From the NCBI GenBank assembly GCA_023101725.1, contig JALJCO010003454.1, positions 186,001-250,000 on the forward strand: a stretch of 64,000 bases of DNA. The letters are read 5' to 3'. The notes beneath the pieces were generated by a model that saw only the letters and a list, made by a program, of their open reading frames with translations, made no database searches and had not been told where the DNA came from. The translations under genes were made by a program, and so were the position numbers. This DNA is from Atherinomorus stipes. Lineage: Eukaryota; Chordata; Actinopteri; Atheriniformes; Atherinidae. This document shows, piece by piece, positions 12,271-22,749 of the stretch (its first letter is position 1; each line of letters begins with the position of its first letter).

Positions 12271-14599
12271 ATCTTTTGAAAAGAGAAGACAAAATTGTAC
12301 AAATGTGGAACTAACAAACGTCGTCATCCCTGTCTTTAAAATTCAGTGTCCATTCTGGCTTTATGATAATTAATGGAGATGCCTGGATGAAGCATGATGT
12401 GCATTCCCAGAGGTTAAAATCCACTCCAACCAAAGTAGACCCACACTTATGACCAGAATCTGCTACTGTGGCAGTTTTTATACTGCAAATAACAGACTCA
12501 AAGACGACTGTTTCCTTTTACACGTGCGTGGGTGCACGTCATGTTGATATCATCACATTTAAACAAAAGCAGTTGGAAAAAAATTGGAAAGCCAGTGAGA
12601 GATGACATGCAGCCATCATGCTCGATGTGCTTCGTGGAGGAATAAAAGATGAATCGATCCACTACTGTAATGGAAACATTGAGATAAGCGGTACATTATA
12701 TTTCCAGCTAGAAGTGCAGAAGATGAGGGCACAATAAAACTGCACCATGAAAAGAGCTCCTCAAAGGGAAACAAGCTAAATACATTATGTAAAGCTTGGT
12801 GACAGAGAAAAACAGTGGCGGATTAAACTTTGCCTCTTGAATTAAAACTTTGTGCTCTCAGACAAGTTTTGGTAGTAGCCCTACCCATTTAAAACAAACA
12901 AACAAACAAAAAAACTTAGGATTTCTATCTATCATTTATATTTGATGAATGCTGACTGAACCTGTTTTCATGGCAAGTAATTGAATACTTTTTTCCCGTT
13001 TATCTAGATATCCTGTTTGAGCAAAACTATTTAAATCGGGGCTTCCCGGATGTTTGTTAAAAGAAGAGAGGATGCTAAACGATGGCAAACAACCTGTTCC
13101 AACTTTTAAGATATGTGTTGCTGCCATCGGATTCAAAATGAGCTAAATATTTCAACATCTGCTATGTTGTTCATGTTTAATGGGGAAATGGGTTTATGGG
13201 ATTTGCAAATCATTGCACTCTGTTTCTGCATAGATTTTTACACGTCTCATCATTTTTAGAGTTGGGGGTGGGGGTTGTATCTCCAACAACATATCTACAC
13301 CAAAGAGGTCCTTACTATCGTTGTTCATATCAGCAGTAAAATGATTTCTATTTCAAAGTCCCACCTCCAAGCATTTTAGCTCTTAGCAACATAAATAGGG
13401 AAGGGGTGTAATTAACATCTTGCGATCCTTCGTAACGTAGGTAGGTACTGTATGCTGCATGGACCTGTTAGTCACTGAATGTTTTAGGGCTAGAGAGCAT
13501 GATGGGAAGAAATTCTGAAAAAATATAATTGTAGTCTTGTAAAAAAAAATCTCTTTAGATGTGAGTTGGTGTGACATGATGGTCTCCCAAGAGTCTTTTC
13601 CAAATCTTTTCAAAGACCTCTAATATAAGGGAGCCATTAGCAGAGATTAATCTTAGCAAAAATGCAAAAAGTTGGGGATACTCAACTTTCGGATGGAAAA
13701 TGGAAATGTTTACTGCAGTCCGAGGTGTACCTGCCTCTCGCCTGACAGCTGGGATACGTTACTGTGCATTTTAGGTTCATTGTGACAGAATAACAGCTGT
13801 AATTCCTAACTTTTTCTTAATAGTGTACTTGTGGCGTAGAAGAAGTAGGTAACATGAAAACCATGATACTGGAGGTAACTGGGGACTTTGAAAAATCTGT
13901 TTTATCTGTCCACTGGTTTGCCGTATCACCATGAACTGAGACAACACTGATAAGGTACAGGGTGACATAAAACGAAATCATCGTGGGTCTTTGGGGACAG
14001 CTGGGAAACTGCACATTCATCATTTTCAAAAAACATGAAAAGGGGACAAAATAATATTTTAAAAACAGATAAAATCCACCTCCATCCTCTGTGCGCTTTA
14101 TCTCTCTTTAGAGTGCTTGTTGATTCATTAATGTTATCTGGCCACCACAGCAGGAGCATAGGGAGGGGAGATGTGAAACACACACACATAAAAACACACT
14201 CACCGTTTCCTGAAGCACACGGCGAGTTTCCTGGGATAAATTATTTTCATATCAATGTCTACCTTCACCTGCTGCCACTGATAGCCTCATGGCTAACATC
14301 ATTACAGTTAAAACCCAACAGGGTTGGTCAGAAAGATGAAAGGATGAAACATGGATGAGAAACAGACAAACAGAGCTGCAGAAACTTGCATGAAAGAGAA
14401 ATAAAAGGTGACAAGAACAGCATCAAGATTAGAAAAATCATAAATAATAAGTAACTGAATTAATATTTTGCAGAAAAATCGGCTGCTGTTTGGGACATTT
14501 TTACTTTGTGTGATGCACATTTAATCACAGAAAAACAGTAATTTTGGAAACATTTACACTAAAAATGTATCATTTCTTGTTTAAAATGATGTTTCTTTG
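12271..14599. other. Non-genic stretch, nothing recognised
   Basis: AT-rich sequence with scattered short frames on both strands, none with a recognisable domain or splice context. A further homeobox-type AATTAATGG motif lies near 12368. Confidence 0.5.
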
Positions 14600-14747
14600 C
14601 AGTTATCCTTAAAATTATTCATACCCTCAAATTAAAGAAGGAAAAAAAAATCAGCTGTCAGTGAAATCAGTTGGAACTGATTAGAGTAATAATATAGTAC
14701 GTAAAAATTCTATATAAATCATTACATTGATTTTGAATTGTGGTTCA
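14600..14747. mobile_element. Tc1-derived family A fragment
   Basis: The sequence from CAGTTATCCTTAAAATTATT onward follows the left ends of the MITEs at 7831 and 32429, with the same TCAGCTGTCAGTGAAAT and TTGATTTTGAATTGTGGTT blocks. It stops matching at about 14747, where the transposase-bearing Tc1-like element begins. The TA expected before the end is TG here, probably by mutation. Confidence 0.7.
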
Positions 14748-14879
14748 AGAAATTGCAGCTTAAGAAAACCTCAAATTAAAAAATTTAAAAAAAAATTAGA
14801 AAACTGCATAAAATCAATCAGAGAAGGGTTTTAAATACAAAAATGTCGGGCCTCCTAAAGTAATATTTCGCATTTTTAC

Positions 14880-15221
14880 TTAGTACTTGGTGGGGGCCCC
14901 TTTAATGACTGCCTTAACCCGGCGTGGCATGGATGCTACCAGTTTGTGGCATATCTCAGGTGTTATGGAAGACCAACATGCTTCAATCACAGCCCTGAGC
15001 TCGTCTCTATTGTTTGGTCTCTTCCTCTTCAGCTTTCTCTTGACAATGCCCCACAGATTTTCAATGCGGTTCAGGTCAGGTAAGTTTGTGGGCCAATCAA
15101 GCAAGGTAATCCCATGGTTGTTAAACCAAGATTTTGTACTTTTGGCAGTGTGGGCAGGTGCCAAGTCCTGCTGGACGATGAAGTCTGCATCCCCATGCAG
15201 CTGGTCCACTGAAGCAAGCAT
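14880..15221 (-). pseudogene. Tc1-like transposase, C-terminal part (DDE_3 domain)
   Basis: This part carries the second and third catalytic residues of a Tc1 transposase. The frame runs from GDADFIVQQDLAPAHT (catalytic D in QQD) through TNLPDLNRIENLW (catalytic E in IEN) to the typical C-terminus GAPTKY and a TAA stop at 14880-14882. I count 34 residues between the D and the E, the DD34E spacing of Tc1. The frame itself is open, but it is cut from its N-terminal half by the L2 insertion at 15221/15222, so the gene is dead. The first D lies in the other part, at 16466-17191. Confidence 0.93.
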
Positions 15222-16276
15222 TGCCCTGTGTTGGCATTCAGGGCGCTGCTCTGCTCTGGACTGGTTTAGATCCTATCTGGCTGACAGATCCTTCTGTGTG
15301 CAGCTCGGGCAGTTTTCTTCTTCTGTGGCCCCTCTGACCTGTGGGGTCCCCCAGGGGTCTGTTTTGGGCCCGCTGCTGTTTTCCCTTTATATGCTACCCC
15401 TGGGGTCAATATTTAGGAAGTATAATATCCCTTTCCACTGTTTTGCCGACGATGTGCAGGTGTACCTGCCCTTAAAAGTGCCTTCGCAGGATTGTCTTCA
15501 TGCTCTTTTTGATTGCATGAATGATATTAAAACATGGATGGACTTAAACTTTTTAAGGTTAAATGAAAACAAAACTGAAATTGTTCTTTTTGGTCGCCCT
15601 GATAAAGTCCAGGTCCTCGCCAGCTTCCTTGGCCCTTTGGCGCCCTACATTCGGACTCAGGCGAGGAATCTGGGTGTGATTGTTGACGGTGCGTTTAAAT
15701 TAGATAAGCAGGTCAGCTCTGTGGTCAAGGCGAGCTTCTTTCAGCTTCGGCTCCTGGCCAAAGTAAAACCTTATCTCCAAAGAGCTGATCTGGAAAAAGT
15801 CGTCCATGCATTTGTCACTTCTCGTCTGGACTATTGTAACTCCCTGTACGTCGGTATTGGCCAGGCAGAACTGAACCGTCTCCAGCTGGTCCAAAATGCA
15901 GGCTCGTCTCCTTACTGGAGCAAAGAAACGCGAGCACATTACACCAGTGCTTTCCTCCTTCACTGGCTCCCAGTTAGGTTCAGGATTGATTTTAAGATTC
16001 TTTTGTTTGTTTATAAGTCTTTGAATGGACTGTCCCCAGAATATTTAGCTGACCTTGTGAAGGTGCATCCCAGCCCCCAAGAGCCCTGAGGTCAGCTGAC
16101 CAGTTGGTCCCTGGACATCCCTCGATCCCACATGAAAACCAGGAGGAGATCGAGCCTTTGCAGTTGTGGCTCCCAGGCTGTGGAACACATTGCCTCTCTC
16201 TGTGCGGTCTTCCAACAGCCTTTCCATGTTTAAATCACACCTTAAGACCCACTTGTTCACCCTGGCCTACAGCTGA
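15222..16276 (+). pseudogene. L2-like reverse transcriptase, C-terminal part
   Basis: The conceptual protein begins near the RT palm. It has FRSYLADRS, then CGVPQGSVLGPLLFSLYM (RT motif with GVPQGS), then the catalytic YADD-equivalent HCFADDVQVY (about 15441-15471), then MDLNFLRLNENKTE and RNLGVIVDGAFKLDKQ, then SRLDYCNSLY. A single long frame covers 15222-16089, but it is not the true frame throughout. Between about 15897 and 15965 the protein is shifted: the ancestral ARLLTGAKKREHITPVL is readable only in a neighbouring frame, and the main frame returns at HWLPVRF. After about 16075 the ancestral frame changes again (RALRSADQL, then RAFAVVAPRLWNTLPLSVRS). It lacks the endonuclease and N-terminal RT and cannot be active. 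Confidence 0.9.
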
Positions 16277-16439
16277 GTAGAGTCACTGTTCTTATTTTTA
16301 TACTTTTTTAAATTTACTTTTATCAGTTTATTTTACTGTTTTTATTGTGTTGCATTTACTTTATTTATTGCTGTCTTTTATTCTGTAAAGCACTTTGGTT
16401 GGCCACTGGCCTTTTAAAAATGTGCTATATAAATAAACC

Positions 16440-16465
16440 TGACATTGACATTGACATTGACATTG
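16440..16465 (+). repeat. TGACAT tail of the L2 element
   Basis: Four tandem TGACAT hexamers follow an AATAAA-containing 3' UTR and abut the target-site duplication. This tail replaces poly-A in L2/CR1-group LINEs. Confidence 0.9.
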
Positions 16466-17191
16466 AAGCATGAAGTGCTCCAAAATGTCCTGGTAGACGG
16501 CTGCATTTATGCTGGACTTAATGAAGCACAGAGGACCAACACCAGCAGCTGACATGGACCCCAGGTCATCACAGACTGGGAAACTTAACACTGGACTTCA
16601 TGCATCTTCTATCTAGCGCCTCTCTGGTCTTCTTCCAGACTCTGGGACCTTTGTTTCCGAAATAAGATGCAAAACTTGGTCTCATCAGAAAAGAGGTCTT
16701 TTGACCACTGGGCAACAGACCAGTCCTTCTTTTCTCTAGCCCAGCTAAGGGGCTCCTGGCGTTGCTTGCTGTTGAGGAGCGGCTTGACAACAAGAATTTG
16801 ACATTTGAAGCCCATGTCCAGCATCCGCCTGCGTGTTGTTTCTCTTGAAGCAGTAACTCCAGCCTCAGTCCATTCCTTATGAAGTCCTCCACACTTTTAA
16901 AGGCCCTTTCCTGACCATCCTCTCCAGGCTGCTGTCAGCCCTCCGGCTTGCACACCGATTTCTTCCACACTTCTTCCTTCCACTTAACTGTCCATTAATG
17001 CGCTTTGAGACAGCACTCTTAGAACAACCAGCTTCTTTTGGTATCACTTTTTGTGTCTTTCCCACCTTGTGCAGAGAGTCAGTGATGGTCAGATCAGCAT
17101 CTTCCCCATGGTTGTGAAAACAGTGACTTTTTAAAGGCTCAGGGCACTTTTGCAGATGTTTTGGATTACTTATATGATTAAACTGTGACAC
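16466..17191 (-). pseudogene. Tc1-like transposase, N-terminal and central parts
   Basis: Three overlapping minus frames together give most of a Tc1 transposase. The N-terminal helix-turn-helix region lies at 16877-17191 (HKVGKTQKVIPKEAGCSKSA, then VSKRINGQ). The middle lies at about 16600-16890, including the first catalytic D in FSDETKF. The block GPLCFIKSSINAAVYQ, then DILEHFML, lies at 16473-16550, next to the L2 insertion. Frame changes between the pieces show at least two indels, so the gene was already decaying or has decayed since. The catalytic D here pairs with the D and E of the part at 14880-15221. Confidence 0.9.
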
Positions 17192-17473
17192 TCTGAACCT
17201 ACAATACTGGAGCTTTTCACAGTATTCTCCTTTTTTGAGTTTTTGATTTAGAGGTTTTTTTTAAAGGAGCAATGAGTGAAAAGTCATTATTTTCACATTT
17301 AAGAAATTAAAAAATCTTTATGTACAGAACTAGACATGTATTTTCATCTGGAATATAGCATGACGTCACACAGCGCCTCCCTGTGTTGATCTCCAGCTCA
17401 GTGTTTACATCCCCGGTCCGGCCGCGCATGCATGTACGTCCATGTACGTGGACGCGCACACGCACCTCCTTCC

Positions 17474-17480
17474 TTATAAA
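17474..17480 (+). promoter_or_regulatory. Possible TATA box for the plus-strand unit
   Basis: TTATAAA lies about 25 bp upstream of the ATG at 17503, in a CpG-containing stretch near the left end of the TTAA element. The spacing would allow a short leader only. This is a weak call from a single motif. Confidence 0.3.
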
Positions 17481-17582
17481 CAGCCACCACCAGGGCGGCG
17501 CAATGACGCGGAGTGAACAAGCAAATTGGCGGAGACTGAACCCAGCCGTTAGAAGCGTTCAGCTGGAGACGACCAGGAGCCG

Positions 17583-17704
17583 ATATTACCTCCACAGAAA
17601 CAATATTACCTCCACAGAAACAATATTACCTCCACAGAAACAATATTACCTCCACATGAAACAATATTACCTCCACAGAAACAATATTACCTCCACAGAA
17701 ACAA
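17583..17704. repeat. 20-bp minisatellite, six copies
   Basis: Six tandem copies of consensus CAATATTACCTCCACAGAAA. The fourth is one base longer (CATGAAA). The array sits inside the first exon-like block of the TTAA element and would add a non-multiple of three per unit, so it probably arose after coding function was lost. Confidence 0.93.
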
Positions 17705-18312
17705 CCGTCTTTGCCCCCAAAAGTCGTCGGACAAGGAAAGAGACAAAACAGGGATTATATTTCCAAGGCGGAGAGCACTGCGACAGAACAGGACTTCAGT
17801 TTGACTCAGAGCTGCTCTTCTCCTGAACAGGTAGGTAACAACATGATGTCAGATGTTTGTTTTTGTTCGTGTTACAGTAATGTTAGGCACATGTTGCAAT
17901 GTTTATTCAGTACAGTGTAGTGTTACAGTCCTGGCGTGGGTAACTGTCGGAGTTTGAACCGCAGCCGGTCACTCTTTACTGTTGTAATGTGAGTAGCAGG
18001 CAGTGCAGCTAACGCTAGCATGCTAGTAGGTCGTGAGGTTTCAACCTGGATCCGTCAGCACCTCTAGCAGAGTCAGCTGCGACCAGCTACCAGATCCTCG
18101 GCTATTCAGGCCTTTTTCGCCTTTTTTGTTCCGGTGTTTTTAAAAATGAAAATGTGAAATTCTCTAAATATTACACTGGGTTTACTGGGAGGCTGAACAG
18201 AGGAAAGTGTTGACTGGAAGCTGCACCAGTTCTTCATAAAACTGTCTTGATGTGAAGGACAAAAGATTTTGTCATTTCATAAGTTCCCAGCATCTAACCT
18301 GATCATATATAC

Positions 18313-18379
18313 ATGATCATATATAATCTTACATAGATCATATTATATATGGTCTATGTAAGATATTATATATGATCGT
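18313..18379. repeat. AT-rich perfect-like hairpin
   Basis: The left arm, ATGATCATATATAATCTTAC and onward (18313-18343), pairs with the right arm at 18347-18379 with few mismatches and a very short loop. It lies in an intron-like part of the TTAA element. Confidence 0.8.
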
Positions 18380-19230
18380 GTGTAATATGATTTATGATCA
18401 TGTTTTATTATAAATGACAAACACATCTAAATGTGTGCATTCCTTACAGATCACCTGACCTGGAGGTGAGCAGAGCCACATTCTCATGGATGCCAGCAGC
18501 GCTGCAGTTCTTCACCTCTGGTTTGAGGCCAGACTTCTTGCTGCTTTGGATCATAACTTTCATCTCCAGAGACCATCACCGATCAAAAGATGTAGAGAAA
18601 GATGTGAGTGGTGTTTTCTCACTATGGCATTTATAGTTCATTGTATAATTTTTATTTTGTATACTAAAGAACAGAAACATTGCAGCCATAATGTTGTTTA
18701 TAACTAACTGAACCTCAAATGTATTTTTGAAATAACAGTTGTTGTTTTTCGCCCAGATACAAGAGGCTCTACAAAGCACATGCCAGGCAGTGATGTGTGC
18801 ACTAAACTCCCCAAACTTCTGGATCTATCTGGGAACTGCAGACCAAGACTGTGAGGAAGAGACCGGCTTCAGGTGAGAGGAGCTGGTTAGAAGAACGCAG
18901 CACCTTGACCCCAGAAGACCTGGCCCACTTCCACCCATTCCACCACGGCTGAACTGGCAAAGCAGCATCTCAGAAGAGGTGATTATATGTCTGGAGCTAG
19001 TTGCAGATCCATTTATTTTAATTGCCTCTGACCAATTTCATTGTCTCACTGTACAGATGCTGTTTGAAGACAGAAACTGCTGCGTGGACCTTCATCACCT
19101 GTCAGATGAAAATGTCACAAAAATAAAAATTATGTAAAATCACTGTATTGTAGTTTTACTTATCACTTACCTCTCATTCAAATTTTAAAAATCTTGGAGC
19201 AAATAATTCATCACGAAGATGACAAAACTA

Positions 19231-19440
19231 CACTACTCACAAAAAGTTAAGAAAATTTGGCTTTTTGTATGATGTCAGAATTAATCTAAAATCCACTACA
19301 ACCTTTCCAGGTGAACTGAATTGAACTTTCTCTAAACTTTTCATTGCACATGTACATTGTTCAATGGTTAAATGTTTATTCTGCATCATTCTGTTCTCAA
19401 AAAACTAAAATTGAATATCCCTACTTTTTTGTGAGTAGTG
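19231..19440. mobile_element. Small Tc1/mariner MITE inside the TTAA element
   Basis: Ends CACTACTCACAAAAAGTTA and, inverted, CACTACTCACAAAAAAGTA are flanked by TA (19229-19230, 19441-19442). It is 210 bp long with no coding capacity. It is the innermost of three nested insertions: Tc1-like host, TTAA element, this MITE. Confidence 0.88.
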
Positions 19441-19864
19441 TAAATGCTGAAAATCAGATTATAAAGATTTTTCTCAAACTCCTGTTGGCTTTGTAAGTTT
19501 CCAAAAATAACAATCAGTGTAATTGTTCCCACTATATTATATAGTTTAGCTCTTTACTGTGCTCTGCATGGAAACCTTTTGTCTAACAACAGCTTATAAA
19601 AGGAAGAAGGTTTTTATAATTTCACTTGAATGAAAATGATCCACACAATCATGTTAATCTATTTATTTACAAAAAAGAACACTTGAATGTGAAGCTTTTA
19701 CATATTTAAAATGTCTCAGTTGTGCAAGACTGAGCCTGAATTTCCTCATGACCAGATGATGCCGGCATGAGTTGCAGCATCAGAGCAGGAAAGGGACAAA
19801 GATGCTGGTTTGCTGCTCCTGACCACAGCACTTCCTGCACGTCTGTGGGCATTTCCCTGCAGTT

Positions 19865-20762
19865 TCACGGTGCTCCTTGAACCCCTGCAGATGCTGGAGC
19901 ACGATGACGACCCTGATGCACCATCACAGCATCAAAAACCAGTCCAGGCTGTCCCTCAGAGTCCCTGACCCAAACTCTCCTCTCATCCAGGGACAACTGC
20001 TGAAGCTGCCTCTGCAAAATATGTATAAAAATATTCTATAAATCATGTTTTAGCCACAACATGTTGACATTTGTAAAATTTAATCCAGACCGTTACAAAG
20101 AAGACATCCTACATTGAGCCACAGTTCATACCTCTGTTTCCTGGCAGCACGCAGGACATCCAGACTGTGCTGCTCCAGCTCCCCTCCACCCTCAGTCCAG
20201 GCTAAACCTCCAGACTTTACCTCTTCCACTCGCGATTGCCAGCCTCAGCAGACAGGACGCTGGTGCCTGGCTTAGTAATCAGATAAGAATAAGATGTCAT
20301 GTAGCGCCAGATGAAGGTGGTTTTGATAAAAACAAAACCAGTTCTCGGCTGAGTCCACATGACTGCAGAACCCACGTAGCTCACGTCTTTGCTCGTGTTT
20401 ACAGAGTAGCGTTAGCAAACGCTGTGAGTGATTATTAGTTATGAATAGACTAAAATTAGACACTGAGTGGGTGTACAGACGTAACCCTCATTTTTAATCG
20501 GATAGTTGCACTATCCACAACATTACTTTTCAAATAACTTGGGTTTTATTTCCATAAAAGTTATATGCAGTCGTTATATTGTACATTTGTTACTGTGTAC
20601 TGCTTGCCAACACTATTAGCATCGTTTGATGCTAATTAAGAGGCGAAATCAACGCCGTGATAATTACTTACGGACTAAACTATAACCTATAACTTGCCAA
20701 AATAAAATAATATCGCTTTCAGCATTATAAAGTTAGCAGTTACTCACTTCGTCACTCGTCAT
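19865..20762 (-). pseudogene. Exon-like blocks of an unrecognised minus-strand gene in the TTAA element
   Basis: Reading inward from the right end, an ATG at 20760-20762 starts MTSDE, followed directly by the donor GTGAGTA (20741-20747). The next block, 20266-20221, follows an AG and precedes GTAAAG; in phase 0 it stays open (APASCLLRLAIASG). A block around 20125-20200 encodes ELEQHSLDVLRAARKQR before GTATGA. The last block, 20011-19865, follows TTTTGCAG and reads RQLQQLSLDERRVWVRDSEG onward to a TGA at 19865-19867. I recognise no family; the third and fourth blocks look helical and charged. The consistent phases support a real ancestral gene; whether it belongs to the transposon or was captured is unknown. 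Confidence 0.4.
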
Positions 20763-21122
20763 CTTCCAAAACATCCGGCGTTTTGTTGTGATAATGTTCC
20801 TGTTTCGGCAGACATTCCTTTGCTGATTAGGAAAGAGTGAGGGTGAGGAAGGAGGGGGCGGGCGTAAGAGACTGTCAATCATGGCACACTTTGTTTTGGT
20901 CTCAGCACAGTGCTCACCAGCCCACCTAGCGGTGAAAAAAAATCGCTTTTAGCTCCTTTAAGCTGCAACTTCTAATCACCAACATTCAAACAAATAAAAG
21001 CTTGAAATATATTGATTCACATATTATTTGTCTATACAATATGTAAATTGCACCTTTTAAGTTGAATTACGGAAATACGTGAATTTTTTCAGGATATTCT
21101 AATTTTTTGGGTAATACCTGTA

Positions 21123-22288
21123 TATAGTCCAGGTTCGGATAATAATAATAATAAAACCTCACTCAAATTTGTGGTAAACATAAAATGAAGGTTTAAGATT
21201 GGGCAAAACAACCTGGTCCAGTGTTAAATTTGCACTTCCTTTTAAATCATTACTGAATGTTATACGATGATAGACACGCACATAATACATAATTTTGGCT
21301 TCCAGTGTCAAAAAAAATCTCCATATTTCACTGGCAACTGGTCTGCCTGCCATCTGTGATCCTGATATTGATCTCAAAGCAACATCTTCAAGCATGTCTA
21401 AATTCCTGAGCTGCATCTTCAGAGGGGTAAAGTCAGGAGAAATGAGTGAAGTTCGCACATGTGCATCCTTCTATTGAAGTTTTCTAATGCCTTAAAGAGA
21501 AGTGGCACATCACTTTGTTCACAGCATGACACAAAGGGTAAATATTTAAGTTCTCATGAGGACTGTTGTGCTCATCTGACTGAGATTATAAAATACAATG
21601 TTAGACACAGTTGCAGCTGTGTCTAAGCTAATGTTTAACTCCTCTCCCATCTCCTCCTCGTCTACTCCACTGATGTCAAAGATTGGTAGGATGAAGGCTG
21701 GAGGTGTGTGACATATTGTTGACAACAATATTGTGATTGCTGCTCAAACAAAGTGAAATTTGGCATCATGTGCATTTAAATAACTCCCCAAAACCAACAA
21801 CATATGCACTAAAACACCACACATCCACACGAACACCAGTGGGTTTGAGTGATCACAAGATCTGCCAGTTTCCCCGCAACACATGTTGACCATGTGTGGT
21901 TATGCTAACAAGAAGGAAACATGCTGGCAGCTCCAGCCCCTGCAACCATCCTGGATGATTTAGTGATAAAATGTGGGTCTACCTCTACCTCTCTTGCATA
22001 GAAGTAGTTCAGTTTAGACAAGACTGACGAGGGTCAAAAGAAAGGAGTATGCAGGGTATATTGAAAAGCTGTTGCTGTGAAACCACTCTACAACTCGCTG
22101 CATCAACTGCGAACTAACTACATTAAAGAGTACGCAGAAAAACTTTGTAACTCAACAAACTCATGCTGAATCATTTGGCTGCAGAGAGCCACAAGATAGA
22201 AAGAGTCGACAATGGCAAGATGTAACAAATGCTTAAATTGTTTATACAGCTAAATAAATGGTGCTGATTCAGGTGGTGGAGAGAGAAG
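21123..22288. other. Non-genic stretch, nothing recognised
   Basis: The minus frame at 21159-21458 (99 codons) has no domain I recognise. A short ATA/ATT run lies near 21140. No terminal repeats or RNA genes are visible. Confidence 0.5.
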
Positions 22289-22749
22289 TGCCCTGTTTCC
22301 ACCAGCGGGTCTGGGTCAGGCCGGTCTACGTTTTTGGTTTTTTGCGTCTCCACAGATAAAAACTGGGACGGTTGCCCTTATTTCTGACCCGCCCCTCCTA
22401 CTTTTTAGGCACCCTTCTGAAGGGGTACTGATCTAAATGATCCACACCAAAGAGGTGGAGCTTAGGACACTGCAATCCATTGATTGGTTGAAAAATCTGT
22501 CAGTTTCCGCTTGACCCGGCATAAAAACAAAGCATGGAGGACCCCTTAGTTTCTGCCTCATGTGGTGCTTTGGTTAAAAGGCGTTACACTGCGATGATGT
22601 CACGCGATTACGTAGCAGCGCTATCTGGTTAATACTACGCCTCCAGGGTAAGGAGACAGTTTGTTGTGGAGACGCAGTGTAAAGCCAACATATTATCTGT
22701 ACCAAAACCCACCCGACCCGACCCAGATCCACAGGTGGAAACTAGGCTA
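22289..22749. mobile_element. MITE with 'tttccacc' ends, about 460 bp
   Basis: The left end, TGCCCTGTTTCCACCAGCGG, pairs with the inverted right end (CCACAGGTGGAAACTAGGCTA). The homology continues inward as GGTCTGGGTC on the left and the inverse of GACCCGACCCAGATCC on the right. It has no coding capacity. It resembles hAT-type MITEs, but no clear 8-bp duplication is visible. Confidence 0.7.

Larger units (their letters stand above)
15216..16471 (+). mobile_element. 5'-truncated L2-like LINE with target-site duplication
   Basis: A non-LTR retrotransposon of the L2/Maui type inserted in the Tc1-like transposase gene. The 6-bp direct repeat AAGCAT at 15216-15221 and 16466-16471 marks the target-site duplication. 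It agrees with the transposase reading, which resumes across the junction. The element is truncated within reverse transcriptase. Its ORF2 ends with a TGA at 16274-16276 in the ancestral frame, and a short 3' UTR ends in four TGACAT units (about 16440-16465) instead of poly-A, which is typical of L2/CR1-group elements in fish. Confidence 0.88.
17503..18872 (+). pseudogene. Exon-like blocks of an unrecognised plus-strand gene in the TTAA element
   Basis: Three blocks look like exons. Block 1 runs to 17830 and ends CAG followed by GTAGGT; its last 40 codons (from 17711, PPKVVGQGKRQNRDY onward) are open, and an ATG lies at 17503 in another frame. Block 2 is 18450-18603, after TCCTTACAG and before GTGAGT; in phase with block 1 it has one TGA at 18456-18458, then an open MDASSAAVLHLWFEARLLAA frame. 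Block 3 is 18757-18872, after a pyrimidine-rich TTTTTCGCCCAG and before GTGAGA, open in at least one frame. I do not recognise the protein. The intervening stop and the minisatellite inside block 1 suggest a decayed gene. It could equally be captured host sequence. Confidence 0.35.
17265..20957. mobile_element. 3.7-kb TTAA-flanked transposon, Kolobok-like, two convergent units
   Basis: The target TTAA occurs at 17261-17264 and 20958-20961, inside the Tc1-like element. The ends form a short inverted repeat: AGGAGCAATGAGTGA on the left and, reversed, AGGAGCTAAAAGCGA on the right (11 of 15 match). TTAA duplication with ends starting AGG fits Kolobok better than piggyBac, whose ends start CC. Inside, exon-like blocks with splice signals point inward on both strands. 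AATAAA signals lie at about 19120 (plus) and, reversed, about 19665 (minus). The element therefore looks like one with two convergent genes, now decayed. I recognise no DDE motif, so the family is inferred from its ends. Confidence 0.65.
14760..21122 (-). mobile_element. Tc1-like DNA transposon (family B), nested host element
   Basis: A Tc1-like transposon on the minus strand. Its coding part is split into 16466-17191 (N-terminal) and 14880-15221 (C-terminal) by an L2 LINE, and its 5' flank is interrupted by a 3.7-kb TTAA element at 17265-20957. The outer end at about 21060-21122 (GAATTTTTTCAGGATATTCTAATTTTTTGGGTAATACCTGTA region) has the sequence style of fish Tc1 terminal repeats and sits next to TA. 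A matching left terminal repeat is not visible near 14760, so that boundary is approximate and may be truncated against the family A fragment. Confidence 0.7.

Noticed and set aside
14887..16089. 400-codon plus-strand open frame as one gene
   Set aside because: Its first third is the antisense of the Tc1-like transposase; only the part after 15222 is L2, and that part contains frameshifts.
17383..17826. 147-codon plus frame as a complete gene
   Set aside because: Much of it is the 20-bp minisatellite, and the frame with proper splice ends is different. Only exon-like blocks are retained.
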